A stretch of DNA of 16,815 bases from positions 1 to 16,815 of the forward strand of contig JAEWCW010000173.1 in assembly GCA_023390415.1 (NCBI GenBank), in the 5' to 3' direction. A program made the position numbers and the translations under genes. The stretch is from Pseudomonadota bacterium. Its GTDB lineage: Bacteria; Pseudomonadota; Alphaproteobacteria; Sphingomonadales; Sphingomonadaceae. This document shows, one piece after another, positions 6,446-14,167 of this stretch. The notes below the pieces were generated by a model that was not told the DNA's origin, searched no databases, and worked only from the letters and a program-made list of their open reading frames with translations. Within the stretch, counting starts at the first letter, position 1, and every line of letters starts with the position of its first letter.

Positions 6446-7954
6446 ATGGTCGCGCATGTGGCGACGGTGGCGTTTCTCGGGCTGGAGGCGCGAAGCGTCG
6501 AGGTCCAGGTCCAGATCGCGAGCGGCCTTCCGGCCTTCGTCGTCGTCGGGCTCGCCGACAAGGCGGTCGCGGAAAGCCGGGAGCGGGTCCGCGCCGCTCT
6601 GGCAGCCATCGGCCTCGCGCTCCCGCCCAAAAGGATCACGGTCAATCTCTCGCCGGCAGACCTTCCCAAGGAAGGCTCGCATTACGATCTGCCGATCGCG
6701 CTCGGACTGCTCGCGGCGATGGGCGCGGTGGATCGCGAGACGCTGGCCTCGTTCCTGGTCGTCGGCGAGCTCGGCCTTGATGGGCGGATCCAGCCCTCGC
6801 CGGGGGTCCTGCTTGCGGCGCTCCACGCCTCCGCGAGCGGGCTCGGGCTGATCTGCCCGGCCGCGCAGGGGCCGGAGGCGGCCTGGGCAGGGACGATCGA
6901 GGTCGTCGCTGCGCCGGATCTCATCTCGCTGCTCAACCATCTGCGCGGAAGCGCCGCCTTGTCGCCGCCGGGGCCGGGCGAGGCCGACATTGTCGATGGC
7001 GGTCCGGATCTCGTCCAGGTGAAGGGGCAGGAGACCGCCAAGCGCGCGCTCGAGATCGCCGCGGCGGGCGCGCACAATCTGGTGATGATCGGGCCGCCGG
7101 GCGCAGGCAAGTCGCTGCTCGCGGCCTGCCTGCCGGGCGTCCTGCCGCAACTCACCGCGTCGGAGACCCTCGAAGTCTCGATGATCGCGAGCGTCGCCGG
7201 GCGGCTGGTGGACGGACGGCTGATCCGCGCGCGGCCGTTCCGGGCGCCGCACCATTCTGCCTCGATGCCGGCTTTGGTCGGCGGCGGCCTCAAGGTGCGG
7301 CCGGGCGAAGTCAGCCTCGCCCATCTCGGTGTTCTGTTCCTCGACGAGCTTCCCGAATTCCAGCGCAACGTGCTCGATTCGCTGCGTCAGCCGCTCGAGA
7401 CCGGGACGGTGCAGGTCGCCCGCGCCAACGCCCATGTCAGCTATCCGGCACGCTTCCAGCTGGTCGCGGCCATGAATCCCTGCCGCTGCGGGCATCTCGG
7501 CGATCCGGCGCTCGCATGCGCCCGCGCGCCGCGCTGCGCGGCCGACTATCAGGCCAAGATCTCCGGACCTTTGCTCGATCGGATCGATTTGCACGTCGAG
7601 GTCCAGGCCGTTGCCGCCGCCGATCTCGTCCTGCCGCCGCCCGCCGAAGGCTCGGCCGAGGTGCGCGCGCGGGTTGCGGCCGCGCGCGAGGTGCAGACCA
7701 GCCGCTACGAGGCGCACGGGCTGCGCACCAATGCCGAGGCGGACGGCGATCTGCTCGATGCAGTCGCGACTCCCGACGAGCCGGGCCGCCGTCTGCTCGG
7801 CCAGGCGGCCGAGGCGATGCGGCTCTCGGCCCGCGCCTATCACCGCGTCCTTCGGGTCGCGCGGACCATCGCCGACCTCGCCGCAAGCGAGGAGGTCCGC
7901 CGGGTCCATGTCGCCGAGGCATTGAGCTACCGAAGGCTGACGCCCCGCAATTGA
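6446..7954 (+). CDS. YifB/ComM-type Mg-chelatase-like AAA+ ATPase
   Basis: A 502-residue cytoplasmic ATPase, normal family length. The N-terminal ChlI-like (Lon protease-fold) domain covers about 1-170, with HYDLPIALGLL near 79-89. The AAA+ module has Walker A GPPGAGKS at 216-223 and Walker B VLFLDE at 296-301. The Cys-containing MNPCRCGHLGDPALACARAPRC block follows at about 343-364, and then the Mg-chelatase C-terminal helical domain ending RRLTPRN. Characterised relatives (ComM) are helicases promoting branch migration during natural transformation; others are uncharacterised. Despite frequent labels it is not a magnesium chelatase subunit, and no chlorophyll genes are nearby. I chose ATG 6446 (GGCGGGGG upstream, MVAHVATVAFLG being the typical N-terminus) over in-frame ATG 6377. 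Confidence 0.92.
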   Translation: MVAHVATVAFLGLEARSVEVQVQIASGLPAFVVVGLADKAVAESRERVRAALAAIGLALPPKRITVNLSPADLPKEGSHYDLPIALGLLAAMGAVDRETLASFLVVGELGLDGRIQPSPGVLLAALHASASGLGLICPAAQGPEAAWAGTIEVVAAPDLISLLNHLRGSAALSPPGPGEADIVDGGPDLVQVKGQETAKRALEIAAAGAHNLVMIGPPGAGKSLLAACLPGVLPQLTASETLEVSMIASVAGRLVDGRLIRARPFRAPHHSASMPALVGGGLKVRPGEVSLAHLGVLFLDELPEFQRNVLDSLRQPLETGTVQVARANAHVSYPARFQLVAAMNPCRCGHLGDPALACARAPRCAADYQAKISGPLLDRIDLHVEVQAVAAADLVLPPPAEGSAEVRARVAAAREVQTSRYEAHGLRTNAEADGDLLDAVATPDEPGRRLLGQAAEAMRLSARAYHRVLRVARTIADLAASEEVRRVHVAEALSYRRLTPRN

Positions 7955-7992
7955 GGCTCAGTTTTGGGGGTGGCTCAATCCAAACGCGAAAG

Positions 7993-8012
7993 GCAGTTGA
8001 AGGGTCAACTGC
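7993..8012. promoter_or_regulatory. Perfect 8-bp inverted repeat between yifB and the secreted-protein gene
   Basis: GCAGTTGA and TCAACTGC form a perfect 8-bp stem around AGGG. It lies 38 bases after the yifB stop and 63 bases before the next start. No T-tract follows on either strand, so it is not a classical terminator; a repressor operator or an attenuating hairpin are alternatives. The structure is seen; its function is unknown. Confidence 0.4.
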
Positions 8013-8075
8013 GGCAAATCAGATTGTCCCTGAACCGTTCCAATTGGTAGACGCCCGCCTGACAGGGAGACAGGT

Positions 8076-8483
8076 ATGCGTGCGTTAGCGTTGGGGTGTT
8101 TGTCGGCAGGGTTTGTGGTGGCTTCGAGCCCGGCATTAGCAGCCGATTGGGTTCGAGCGTCGTCGACCACTTCGGGGACAATTGTCTACGTCGATGCTGA
8201 CAGCTTGCGCGTTGTCGGGACGAAACGAGTGCTAGGGTGGACGAAGTTCGATCACTCACAAGACCGAACGGAGCGCCTCCGCGAAGTCCGCCAGCACAAC
8301 GAATGGCAATGCGGTGAGCGGACTAGGACGATTTTGGCATGGGTGGACTACGCCCCGAATGGTTCGGTGACGAATAGCCATACCGTGCAATCCTACAGAC
8401 AAGAGCGCCGCGCCGTCGTCCCTGACACCATCGGGGAAGATATCTATAATGCGGCTTGCCTCTTTGCGGGGCAAACGCCTTAG
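8076..8483 (+). CDS. Secreted protein resembling surface-adhesin protein E
   Basis: A 135-residue exported protein. Residues 1-22 form a signal peptide with a hydrophobic core and an ALA cleavage site, leaving a mature form of about 113 residues starting ADWVRASS. The pattern GTIVYVDADSLR, then a WTKFD strand, then WQCGERT and a late NAACLF resembles surface-adhesin protein E family proteins. C79 and C128 could form a disulphide in the periplasm. Function is unproven. The start has GGGAGACAGG upstream. G+C is about 57-62% in hand-counted lines, against 73-77% in flanking genes, and rare codons such as AGA appear, suggesting later acquisition or weak selection. It stands alone between yifB and a convergent small membrane gene. 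Confidence 0.7.
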   Translation: MRALALGCLSAGFVVASSPALAADWVRASSTTSGTIVYVDADSLRVVGTKRVLGWTKFDHSQDRTERLREVRQHNEWQCGERTRTILAWVDYAPNGSVTNSHTVQSYRQERRAVVPDTIGEDIYNAACLFAGQTP

Positions 8484-8606
8484 CTGCGAAGGGCAATCTC
8501 GCTGGCCTGCCAAGACTTTGAAGGCCGATGTCGTGAAGCCAGTCGATCCGGACGATCCTGACGGGGCGAGTGGCTGCTAGGGATGGCAGGCTGCTGACTG
8601 AAAGCG

Positions 8607-8631
8607 GCTGCCGCGCCTCGAGGCGCTCAGC
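8607..8631. repeat. Strong palindrome in the 8484-8661 intergenic gap
   Basis: The perfect 14-base palindrome GCGCCTCGAGGCGC (8613-8626) is flanked by GCTG and CAGC, which extend the stem around small bulges. It lies between two convergent genes and could help end transcription from both. There is no T-tract after it on the plus strand. Confidence 0.4.
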
Positions 8632-8632
8632 T

Positions 8633-8650
8633 AAAAAAGGCGGGCGCCCT
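8633..8650 (-). terminator. Weak rho-independent terminator after the 8662 gene
   Basis: On the minus strand a 5-bp stem (AGGGC/GCCTT with one G-T pair) around loop GCCC is followed by four more T residues (six in the whole run, 8633-8638). It lies 12 bases after the stop of the small membrane protein gene. The stem is short, so efficiency is doubtful. Confidence 0.4.
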
Positions 8651-8661
8651 ACATTTGGGGC

Positions 8662-8907
8662 TCAAAGCGAGCGGTCGTAGTCGCGCGGGGGGACGAAGGT
8701 CTCGCCCCGGGCGCGTGCCGCTCTTGCCGCTTCGGCGATGGCGATCTTGCGGTCGAGCTCCGCGTGCTGGTGCTGACGGCGCTCATGCTCCCAGTGTTTC
8801 TCGCCCAGGTATCCGGCGAGGATTTCGGGCGCGCCGACGACCAGCCCGACGCCGATCATCACTATCACGACGAAGAGAAGCTGGACGAGATCGACGAGGC
8901 CGCTCAT
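8662..8907 (-). CDS. Small single-pass membrane protein of unknown function
   Basis: An 81-residue protein with one hydrophobic segment at about 7-28 (LVQLLFVVIVMIGVGLVVGA), followed by a charged helical tail rich in His, Glu, Arg and Ala (HWEHERRQHQHAELDRK) and ending RDYDRSL. This suggests a membrane anchor with a soluble helix that may form a coiled coil. I do not recognise the family. ATG 8907 is preceded by GAGGA at a suitable distance. G+C is back to the high background level. It diverges from the aldo/keto reductase gene with a 90-base gap. Confidence 0.65.
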   Translation of the reverse strand: MSGLVDLVQLLFVVIVMIGVGLVVGAPEILAGYLGEKHWEHERRQHQHAELDRKIAIAEAARAARARGETFVPPRDYDRSL

Positions 8908-8997
8908 GCGTCCTCATAAGGGCCGCGGGTTAAGCGGCGGTAAGCGGAACCAAAGCACGGCAGGGCCGCTTCAGCGGCGAAGCAGAGGAGCGGTCTC

Positions 8998-9987
8998 ATG
9001 ATCCGTAGAAGGCGGCTCGGCCGCGGCGGACCCGAAGTGTCGGCGATCGGCCTCGGCTGCATGGGCATGTCCGAGTTTTACGGCAGCGGCGACGAGGCCG
9101 AATCGATCGCCACCATCCACCATGCGCTCGATCGCGGGATCGACTTCCTCGACACCGCCGACATGTACGGAGTCGGGCGCAACGAGGAATTGGTCGGCCG
9201 CGCTATCGCGGGCCGGCGGGACGAGGTGTTCCTCGCCACCAAGTTCGGCAATGTGCGCGGCGAGGACGGCAGCTTCCGCGGAGTCTGCGGGCGGCCGGAT
9301 TATGTCCGCTCCGCCTGCGAGGCGAGCCTGCGCCGGCTCGGGGTCGAGACGATCGATCTCTATTACCAGCATCGGGTCGATGCCGAGGTGCCGATCGAGG
9401 AGACGGTCGGCGCGATGGCCGAGCTGGTGCGCGAGGGGAAGGTGCGCTTCCTCGGCCTCAGCGAGGCGGCGGCGGAGACGGTGCGCCGCGCCCATGCGGT
9501 CCACCCGATCGCCGCGCTTCAGACCGAATATTCGCTGTGGACCCGCGATCCGGAGGAGGAGATCCTGCCGACGGTGCGCGAGCTTGGGATCGGCTATGTC
9601 GCCTACAGCCCGCTCGGCCGCGGCTTCCTGACCGGCCAGTTCAAGAAAACGGCCGATTTCCCGGACGACGATTTCCGCCGCTTTCACCCGCGCTTCGCCG
9701 GCGAGAATTTCGACCGGAACCTGGCGCTGGTCCGCGAGATCGCGGAGATCGCCGCCGAGAAGGGCTGCACGGCGGCCCAGCTGGCGCTCGCCTGGGTGCT
9801 CGCGCAGGGCGAGGACATCGTGCCGATCCCGGGCACCAAGCGCCGGCGCTGGCTCGACGAGAATATCGGTGCCCTCGAGGTCCGCCTCTCGTCCGAGGAC
9901 CTGGAGCGGATCGAGCGTGCCTTCCCGCGCGGCGCGGCGGCCGGCGACCGCTACCACGCCGCGGGGATGCAGACGATCAACCGCTAG
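8998..9987 (+). CDS. Aldo/keto reductase
   Basis: A 329-residue NADPH-dependent oxidoreductase with a TIM barrel, cytoplasmic. The catalytic tetrad is D52 and Y57 (FLDTADMYG), K82 (ATKFG) and H125 (YYQHRVD). The C-terminal cofactor loop IPGTKRRRWLDENIGAL contains the residues that grip the NADPH phosphate. The N-terminus RRLGRGGPEVSAIGLGCMGMS resembles the YakC-like AKR13 group, which reduces aldehydes and alpha-keto compounds; the natural substrate is unknown. ATG 8998 has GAGGAG nearby. Upstream, GCCGC-TTCA-GCGGC (8965-8978) could form a small leader hairpin. Its stop overlaps the convergent gene's stop in the 4-base palindrome CTAG. Confidence 0.92.
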   Translation: MIRRRRLGRGGPEVSAIGLGCMGMSEFYGSGDEAESIATIHHALDRGIDFLDTADMYGVGRNEELVGRAIAGRRDEVFLATKFGNVRGEDGSFRGVCGRPDYVRSACEASLRRLGVETIDLYYQHRVDAEVPIEETVGAMAELVREGKVRFLGLSEAAAETVRRAHAVHPIAALQTEYSLWTRDPEEEILPTVRELGIGYVAYSPLGRGFLTGQFKKTADFPDDDFRRFHPRFAGENFDRNLALVREIAEIAAEKGCTAAQLALAWVLAQGEDIVPIPGTKRRRWLDENIGALEVRLSSEDLERIERAFPRGAAAGDRYHAAGMQTINR

Positions 9988-10250
9988 TTCGAGGGTTTCG
10001 CGGGCGGGTCGACTTTGGGCAGCTCGACGTCCGGCACATCGACATTGACGTTGATGTCGGTGCTTCGGCTGCTGAGCAGCCCGCGCCCGAAGAGCAGGAA
10101 GAGCACGACCAGCAAAGCGATCAGGAGCACGACGGCGAGAACCGTGACTCCGCCGCTGCCGCGTTCGCCGCCCGTGTTGATCACGGTCGTGCGGTGCTGC
10201 TCGACCACCGGCTCCTCCGGCACGATCCGTTCCTCGCGTTCGATCACCAT
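9984..10250 (-). CDS. Small single-pass membrane protein of unknown function
   Basis: An 88-residue protein. The N-terminal part (1-34) is polar and rich in Glu, Val and Arg. A strong membrane segment spans about 35-55 (VTVLAVVLLIALLVVLFLLF), and the C-terminus is acidic with alternating Val/Asp (INVNVDVPDVELPKVDPP), which may lie in the periplasm. No domain is recognised. ATG 10250 has GGGAG upstream. Its stop overlaps the aldo/keto reductase stop by 4 bases, leaving no room for a separate terminator. Confidence 0.7.
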   Translation of the reverse strand: MVIEREERIVPEEPVVEQHRTTVINTGGERGSGGVTVLAVVLLIALLVVLFLLFGRGLLSSRSTDINVNVDVPDVELPKVDPPAKPSN

Positions 10251-10363
10251 CGTTTCGGCTCCCTTTCGAAAATCAACGCAGGGCGCGCGGCGCCGGTTCC
10301 TGCGCGCTCTGGACGGCGCCCGGCGGACCCGCTCTACTGCCGCGATAAGAGAAGGGGATGGCC

Positions 10364-11902
10364 ATGAACCTTAAGCAGCCGGAATTCGTCGTCGATCGTC
10401 GCACAATCCTCGCCGCAGCGGCGGCGGGTGCAGCACTCGCAACGCCGGGCGCCGCATTCGGCCGCACGGCACGCAGCGGCGGCGATCGCGACGCGATCCG
10501 GGCCGCCGCGGCCGAGGGCGTGCAGGCCTCGATCGGGCGCATCCGCGACTGGATCCGGCTGCCCACGATCGCGGCCGAGCGGCTGAACGTCGAGGAGGGC
10601 GCCGACTATATGGCGCGGCTCGCCACCGAGGCCGGCTTCACCCGTGTGCGCAAGGTGCCGACCGGCGGCGTTCCGGCAGTGTTTGGCGTGCTCGACGCGG
10701 GCGCTCCGCGTACCGTCGGAATCTACTTCATGTACGACGTGAAGCAGTACGATTCGTCCGAATGGTCCTCGCCGCCGCTCGCCGCGGAGATCGTCGATCA
10801 CCCGCTCGGCCGAGCCATCCGCGGGCGCGGCGCGGTCAACCAGAAGGGCCCGGAAGGCGCCTTCCTCGCCGCGCTCCACGCCTTCCGCGCCTCGGGCCGC
10901 CGGCTCCCGGTGAACCTCGTTCTGCTCGCCGAGGGCGAGGAGGAGATCGGATCGCCCAATTTCATCAACGTGCTTCGCGATCCCGAAGTGCTCGCCGCGA
11001 TGCGCCGCGCGGACGGGGTGATCATCCCCTTCGCCCAGCAGAATCCGGACGGCGAAGCGACGATCAATCTCGGCGCCAAGGGCATCATCGAACTCGAGCT
11101 GGTCGCCTCGGGCGAGCGCTGGGGCAGGGGCCCGCGCCGGGATATCCATTCCAGCCTCAAGGCGCAGGTCGACAGCCCGGTCTGGCACCTCGTCCAGGCC
11201 CTCCACACCCTCGTCACCGCAGACGGCAACAGCCCGGCCATTCCCGGCTGGACGGACCATGTCCGGCCGCTGACCCAGCGCGAGCGTGCGCTGATCGCCG
11301 AGAAGGCGCGGCGCGACGACGAGGCCGCGGTCAAGCAGGCGCTCGGCGTCCAGCGCTGGATCGACGATTTGCCCTACGAGCAGGCGCTCGAGCGACTGGT
11401 CTCGCAGCCGACGGTCAACATCGAGGGCCTCGTCGCCGGCTATACGGGGCCCGGCGGCAAGACGGTGCTTCCGGCGCGCGGCGTCGCCAAGCTCGATTTT
11501 CGGCTCGTCCCGAACATGACGGTGGCGGATGTCCTCCCCAAGCTACGCGCCCATCTCGAGCGGCAAGGCTTCGGTGATATCGAGGTCAACATGTCCGGCG
11601 GCTACGATCCGACCGAGACCGCCGAGGACAGCCGCGTGATCCGCGCCCAGCAGGCGGTGTTCACCCGCTCCGAAATCCCGTTCACTTTGTTCCCGCGCCT
11701 CGCCGGCTCGTGGCCGGGCTATGTCTTCACCGGCGATCCGCTGCGGCTTCCGGCCGGCCAGTTCGGGCTCGGAACCGGCGGCGGCGCCCATGCGCCGGAC
11801 GAGTTCTTCGTCATCGAGCCGCGCAACCCGCGGGTCGCGGGCCTGCTCGACCAGACGATGGGCTATGTCGATTTCCTCTACGCGATGGCGGAGGCGCGCT
11901 AG
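10364..11902 (+). CDS. Tat-exported M20-family metallohydrolase with altered metal ligands
   Basis: A 512-residue peptidase or deacylase-type protein. The N-terminus has a twin-arginine signal (DRRTILAAAAAGAAL, with RR at 12-13) and a likely cleavage site near residue 33, pointing to export folded to the periplasm. M20 landmarks are present: YFMYDVKQYD near 121-130, GRGAVNQKG near 154-162, EGEEEIGSP at about 190-198, a dimerisation-domain His (about 262), and GGGAHAPDEF with H476. In canonical members the first motif is HxD and the second has a bridging Asp; here Met123 and Asn159 stand there. Substrate is unknown. I chose ATG 10364 because AAGGGG lies 6 bases before it; ATG 10358 would sit directly on that site. 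Confidence 0.85.
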   Translation: MNLKQPEFVVDRRTILAAAAAGAALATPGAAFGRTARSGGDRDAIRAAAAEGVQASIGRIRDWIRLPTIAAERLNVEEGADYMARLATEAGFTRVRKVPTGGVPAVFGVLDAGAPRTVGIYFMYDVKQYDSSEWSSPPLAAEIVDHPLGRAIRGRGAVNQKGPEGAFLAALHAFRASGRRLPVNLVLLAEGEEEIGSPNFINVLRDPEVLAAMRRADGVIIPFAQQNPDGEATINLGAKGIIELELVASGERWGRGPRRDIHSSLKAQVDSPVWHLVQALHTLVTADGNSPAIPGWTDHVRPLTQRERALIAEKARRDDEAAVKQALGVQRWIDDLPYEQALERLVSQPTVNIEGLVAGYTGPGGKTVLPARGVAKLDFRLVPNMTVADVLPKLRAHLERQGFGDIEVNMSGGYDPTETAEDSRVIRAQQAVFTRSEIPFTLFPRLAGSWPGYVFTGDPLRLPAGQFGLGTGGGAHAPDEFFVIEPRNPRVAGLLDQTMGYVDFLYAMAEAR

Positions 11903-11926
11903 GGCTGAGCCCGGCGCGCCTCCGTC
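11887..11926. terminator. Strong shared hairpin between convergent M20 and cysK genes
   Basis: GGAGGCGCGC (11890-11899) pairs perfectly with GCGCGCCTCC (11914-11923), extended by three further pairs (one G-T). Inside is a small TA/G internal loop and a GGGC-TGA-GCCC hairpin. The structure spans the M20 stop codon and ends 7 bases before the cysK stop. There is no T-tract on either side, so it may act as a bidirectional stop or an mRNA 3'-end stabiliser. Confidence 0.5.
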
Positions 11927-11932
11927 CGGCTA

Positions 11933-12843
<911 letters not shown>

Positions 12844-12847
<4 letters not shown>

Positions 12848-14121
12848 GCCGAAATCTCCCTGGCTTTGCTGTCCGCCTTCACATCGGGCGGATCGAAGCT
12901 TCGTGCAAGACGCAGCTCCGGAAATCGCCGCGCATAGAGCAAGGTGATGGCGACCGCGCCCACGCCGCCGGCGACAACCGCCGCCACCGGGCCGATCAAA
13001 GCCGCGAGGAATCCGCTCTCCGCCTCTCCCAGCTCGTTGGAGGCCGAGATGGTGAGCTGCGAGACGGCGCCGACCCGGCCGCGCATCGCGTCGGGCGTGT
13101 GGAGCTGGATCAGCGACTGGCGGACATAGACCGAGAACATGTCGGCGCTTCCGACCACGACCAGGGCCGCGAGCGACAGCGGCATCGACGTGGAGAGGCC
13201 GAAGACGATGGTCGCTCCGCCGAAGATCACCACCGCCCACAGCATCTTGGCGCCGACATTGGTCTTCAGCGGCCGGAAGGAGAAGAGGAGGGCGGTCGCG
13301 GCCGCCCCGACGGCGGGTGCCGCGCCGAGTTGGGCGAGGCCCTCGGGACCGACCTGCAGGATGTCGCGGGCATAGACGGGGAGGAGCGCGGTCGCGCCGG
13401 CGAGGAAGACGGCGAACAGATCGAGGGTGATCGCGGCGAGCACCAGCCGGTTGGTGCGGACATAATGAAGGCCGTCGATCATCTGGCGGATCGGGTGGCG
13501 CTCGCGGTCGACCGGGGGCCGCGGCACGGGGCCGATCAGGAACAGGCAGAGGAGCGAGAGCGCGAAGAGCGCGGCGCTTCCGCCATAAGCGAGCGCCGGC
13601 ACCCAGGCGTAGAGATAGCCGCCGATCCCCGGCCCGGCGATCATCCCGACCTGCCAGGAGATGGAGGAGAGGGCGATGGCGTTGGGGAGCACCTCGCGGG
13701 GCACCAGGTTCGGCGCAAGCGCGCCGAGCGCCGGGCCTGAGAAGGCGCGGGCGATTCCGAGCGCGAAGGCGGCGACGAACAGGGCAAGGATCGAGATGTC
13801 GCCGGACCAGGTGAGGAAGCCGAGCCATGCGGCGGTGCCGATCTGCAGAGCGATCGTCCCGCGCGCGACGAAGCGCCGGTCGAACCGGTCCGCGACCCAG
13901 CCGGTCACCGGCGTCAGCGCGAACAGGGGCACGAACTGGATCAGGCCGACCAGGCCGAGCTGGGCCGAGGCCGCGCCAACGCCCATCCCGTCGGCGCGGG
14001 CGAGATTGTAGACCTGCCAGCCGATGATCAGCATCATCGCGGACTGGCCGAGAGTCGCGGTCAAGCGCGCCGCCCAATAAGCGCGGAAATTGGGGATTCG
14101 AAGCGGGTGCGGCGCGGTCAT
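12844..14121 (-). CDS. MFS transporter (MFS_3/EntS-like exporter)
   Basis: A 425-residue inner-membrane protein with hydrophobic segments throughout, consistent with 12 helices in two halves. The MFS signature loop between helices 2 and 3 is GWVADRFDRR at about 74-83. The N-terminus (PNFRAYWAARLTATLGQSAMMLIIGWQVY) and overall form resemble the MFS_3 family, which includes the enterobactin exporter EntS. The substrate is unknown. Its stop overlaps the cysK start, so a link with cysteine, O-acetylserine or a sulfur compound is conceivable but not shown. ATG 14121 has no clear ribosome site. It follows uvrD by 46 bases on the same strand. Confidence 0.88.
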
Positions 14122-14167
14122 TGCCGCTGCGGCTTAAGGCGGCGGGCGCGCGGCTTCAACGGCGGCG

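Noticed and set aside
5952..6446. Possible replication origin next to rpmH
   Set aside because: No dnaA, gidA or parAB genes, no DnaA-box cluster and no A+T-rich stretch were seen. In alphaproteobacteria rpmH is often not at the origin.
6194..7909. A 571-codon open frame on the minus strand opposite yifB
   Set aside because: Antisense shadow of a strongly supported gene, low-complexity composition, no motif.
6446..7954. Magnesium chelatase and thus bacteriochlorophyll synthesis
   Set aside because: Domain order and the Cys block are those of YifB/ComM, and no bch genes are in the window.
7964..8667. Possible att-like direct repeats (TTTGGGG followed by CTCAA) flanking the low-G+C pocket
   Set aside because: The matching blocks are only 7 and 5 bases, with a 4-base insertion in one copy, and there is no integrase or tRNA nearby. 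Chance is sufficient.
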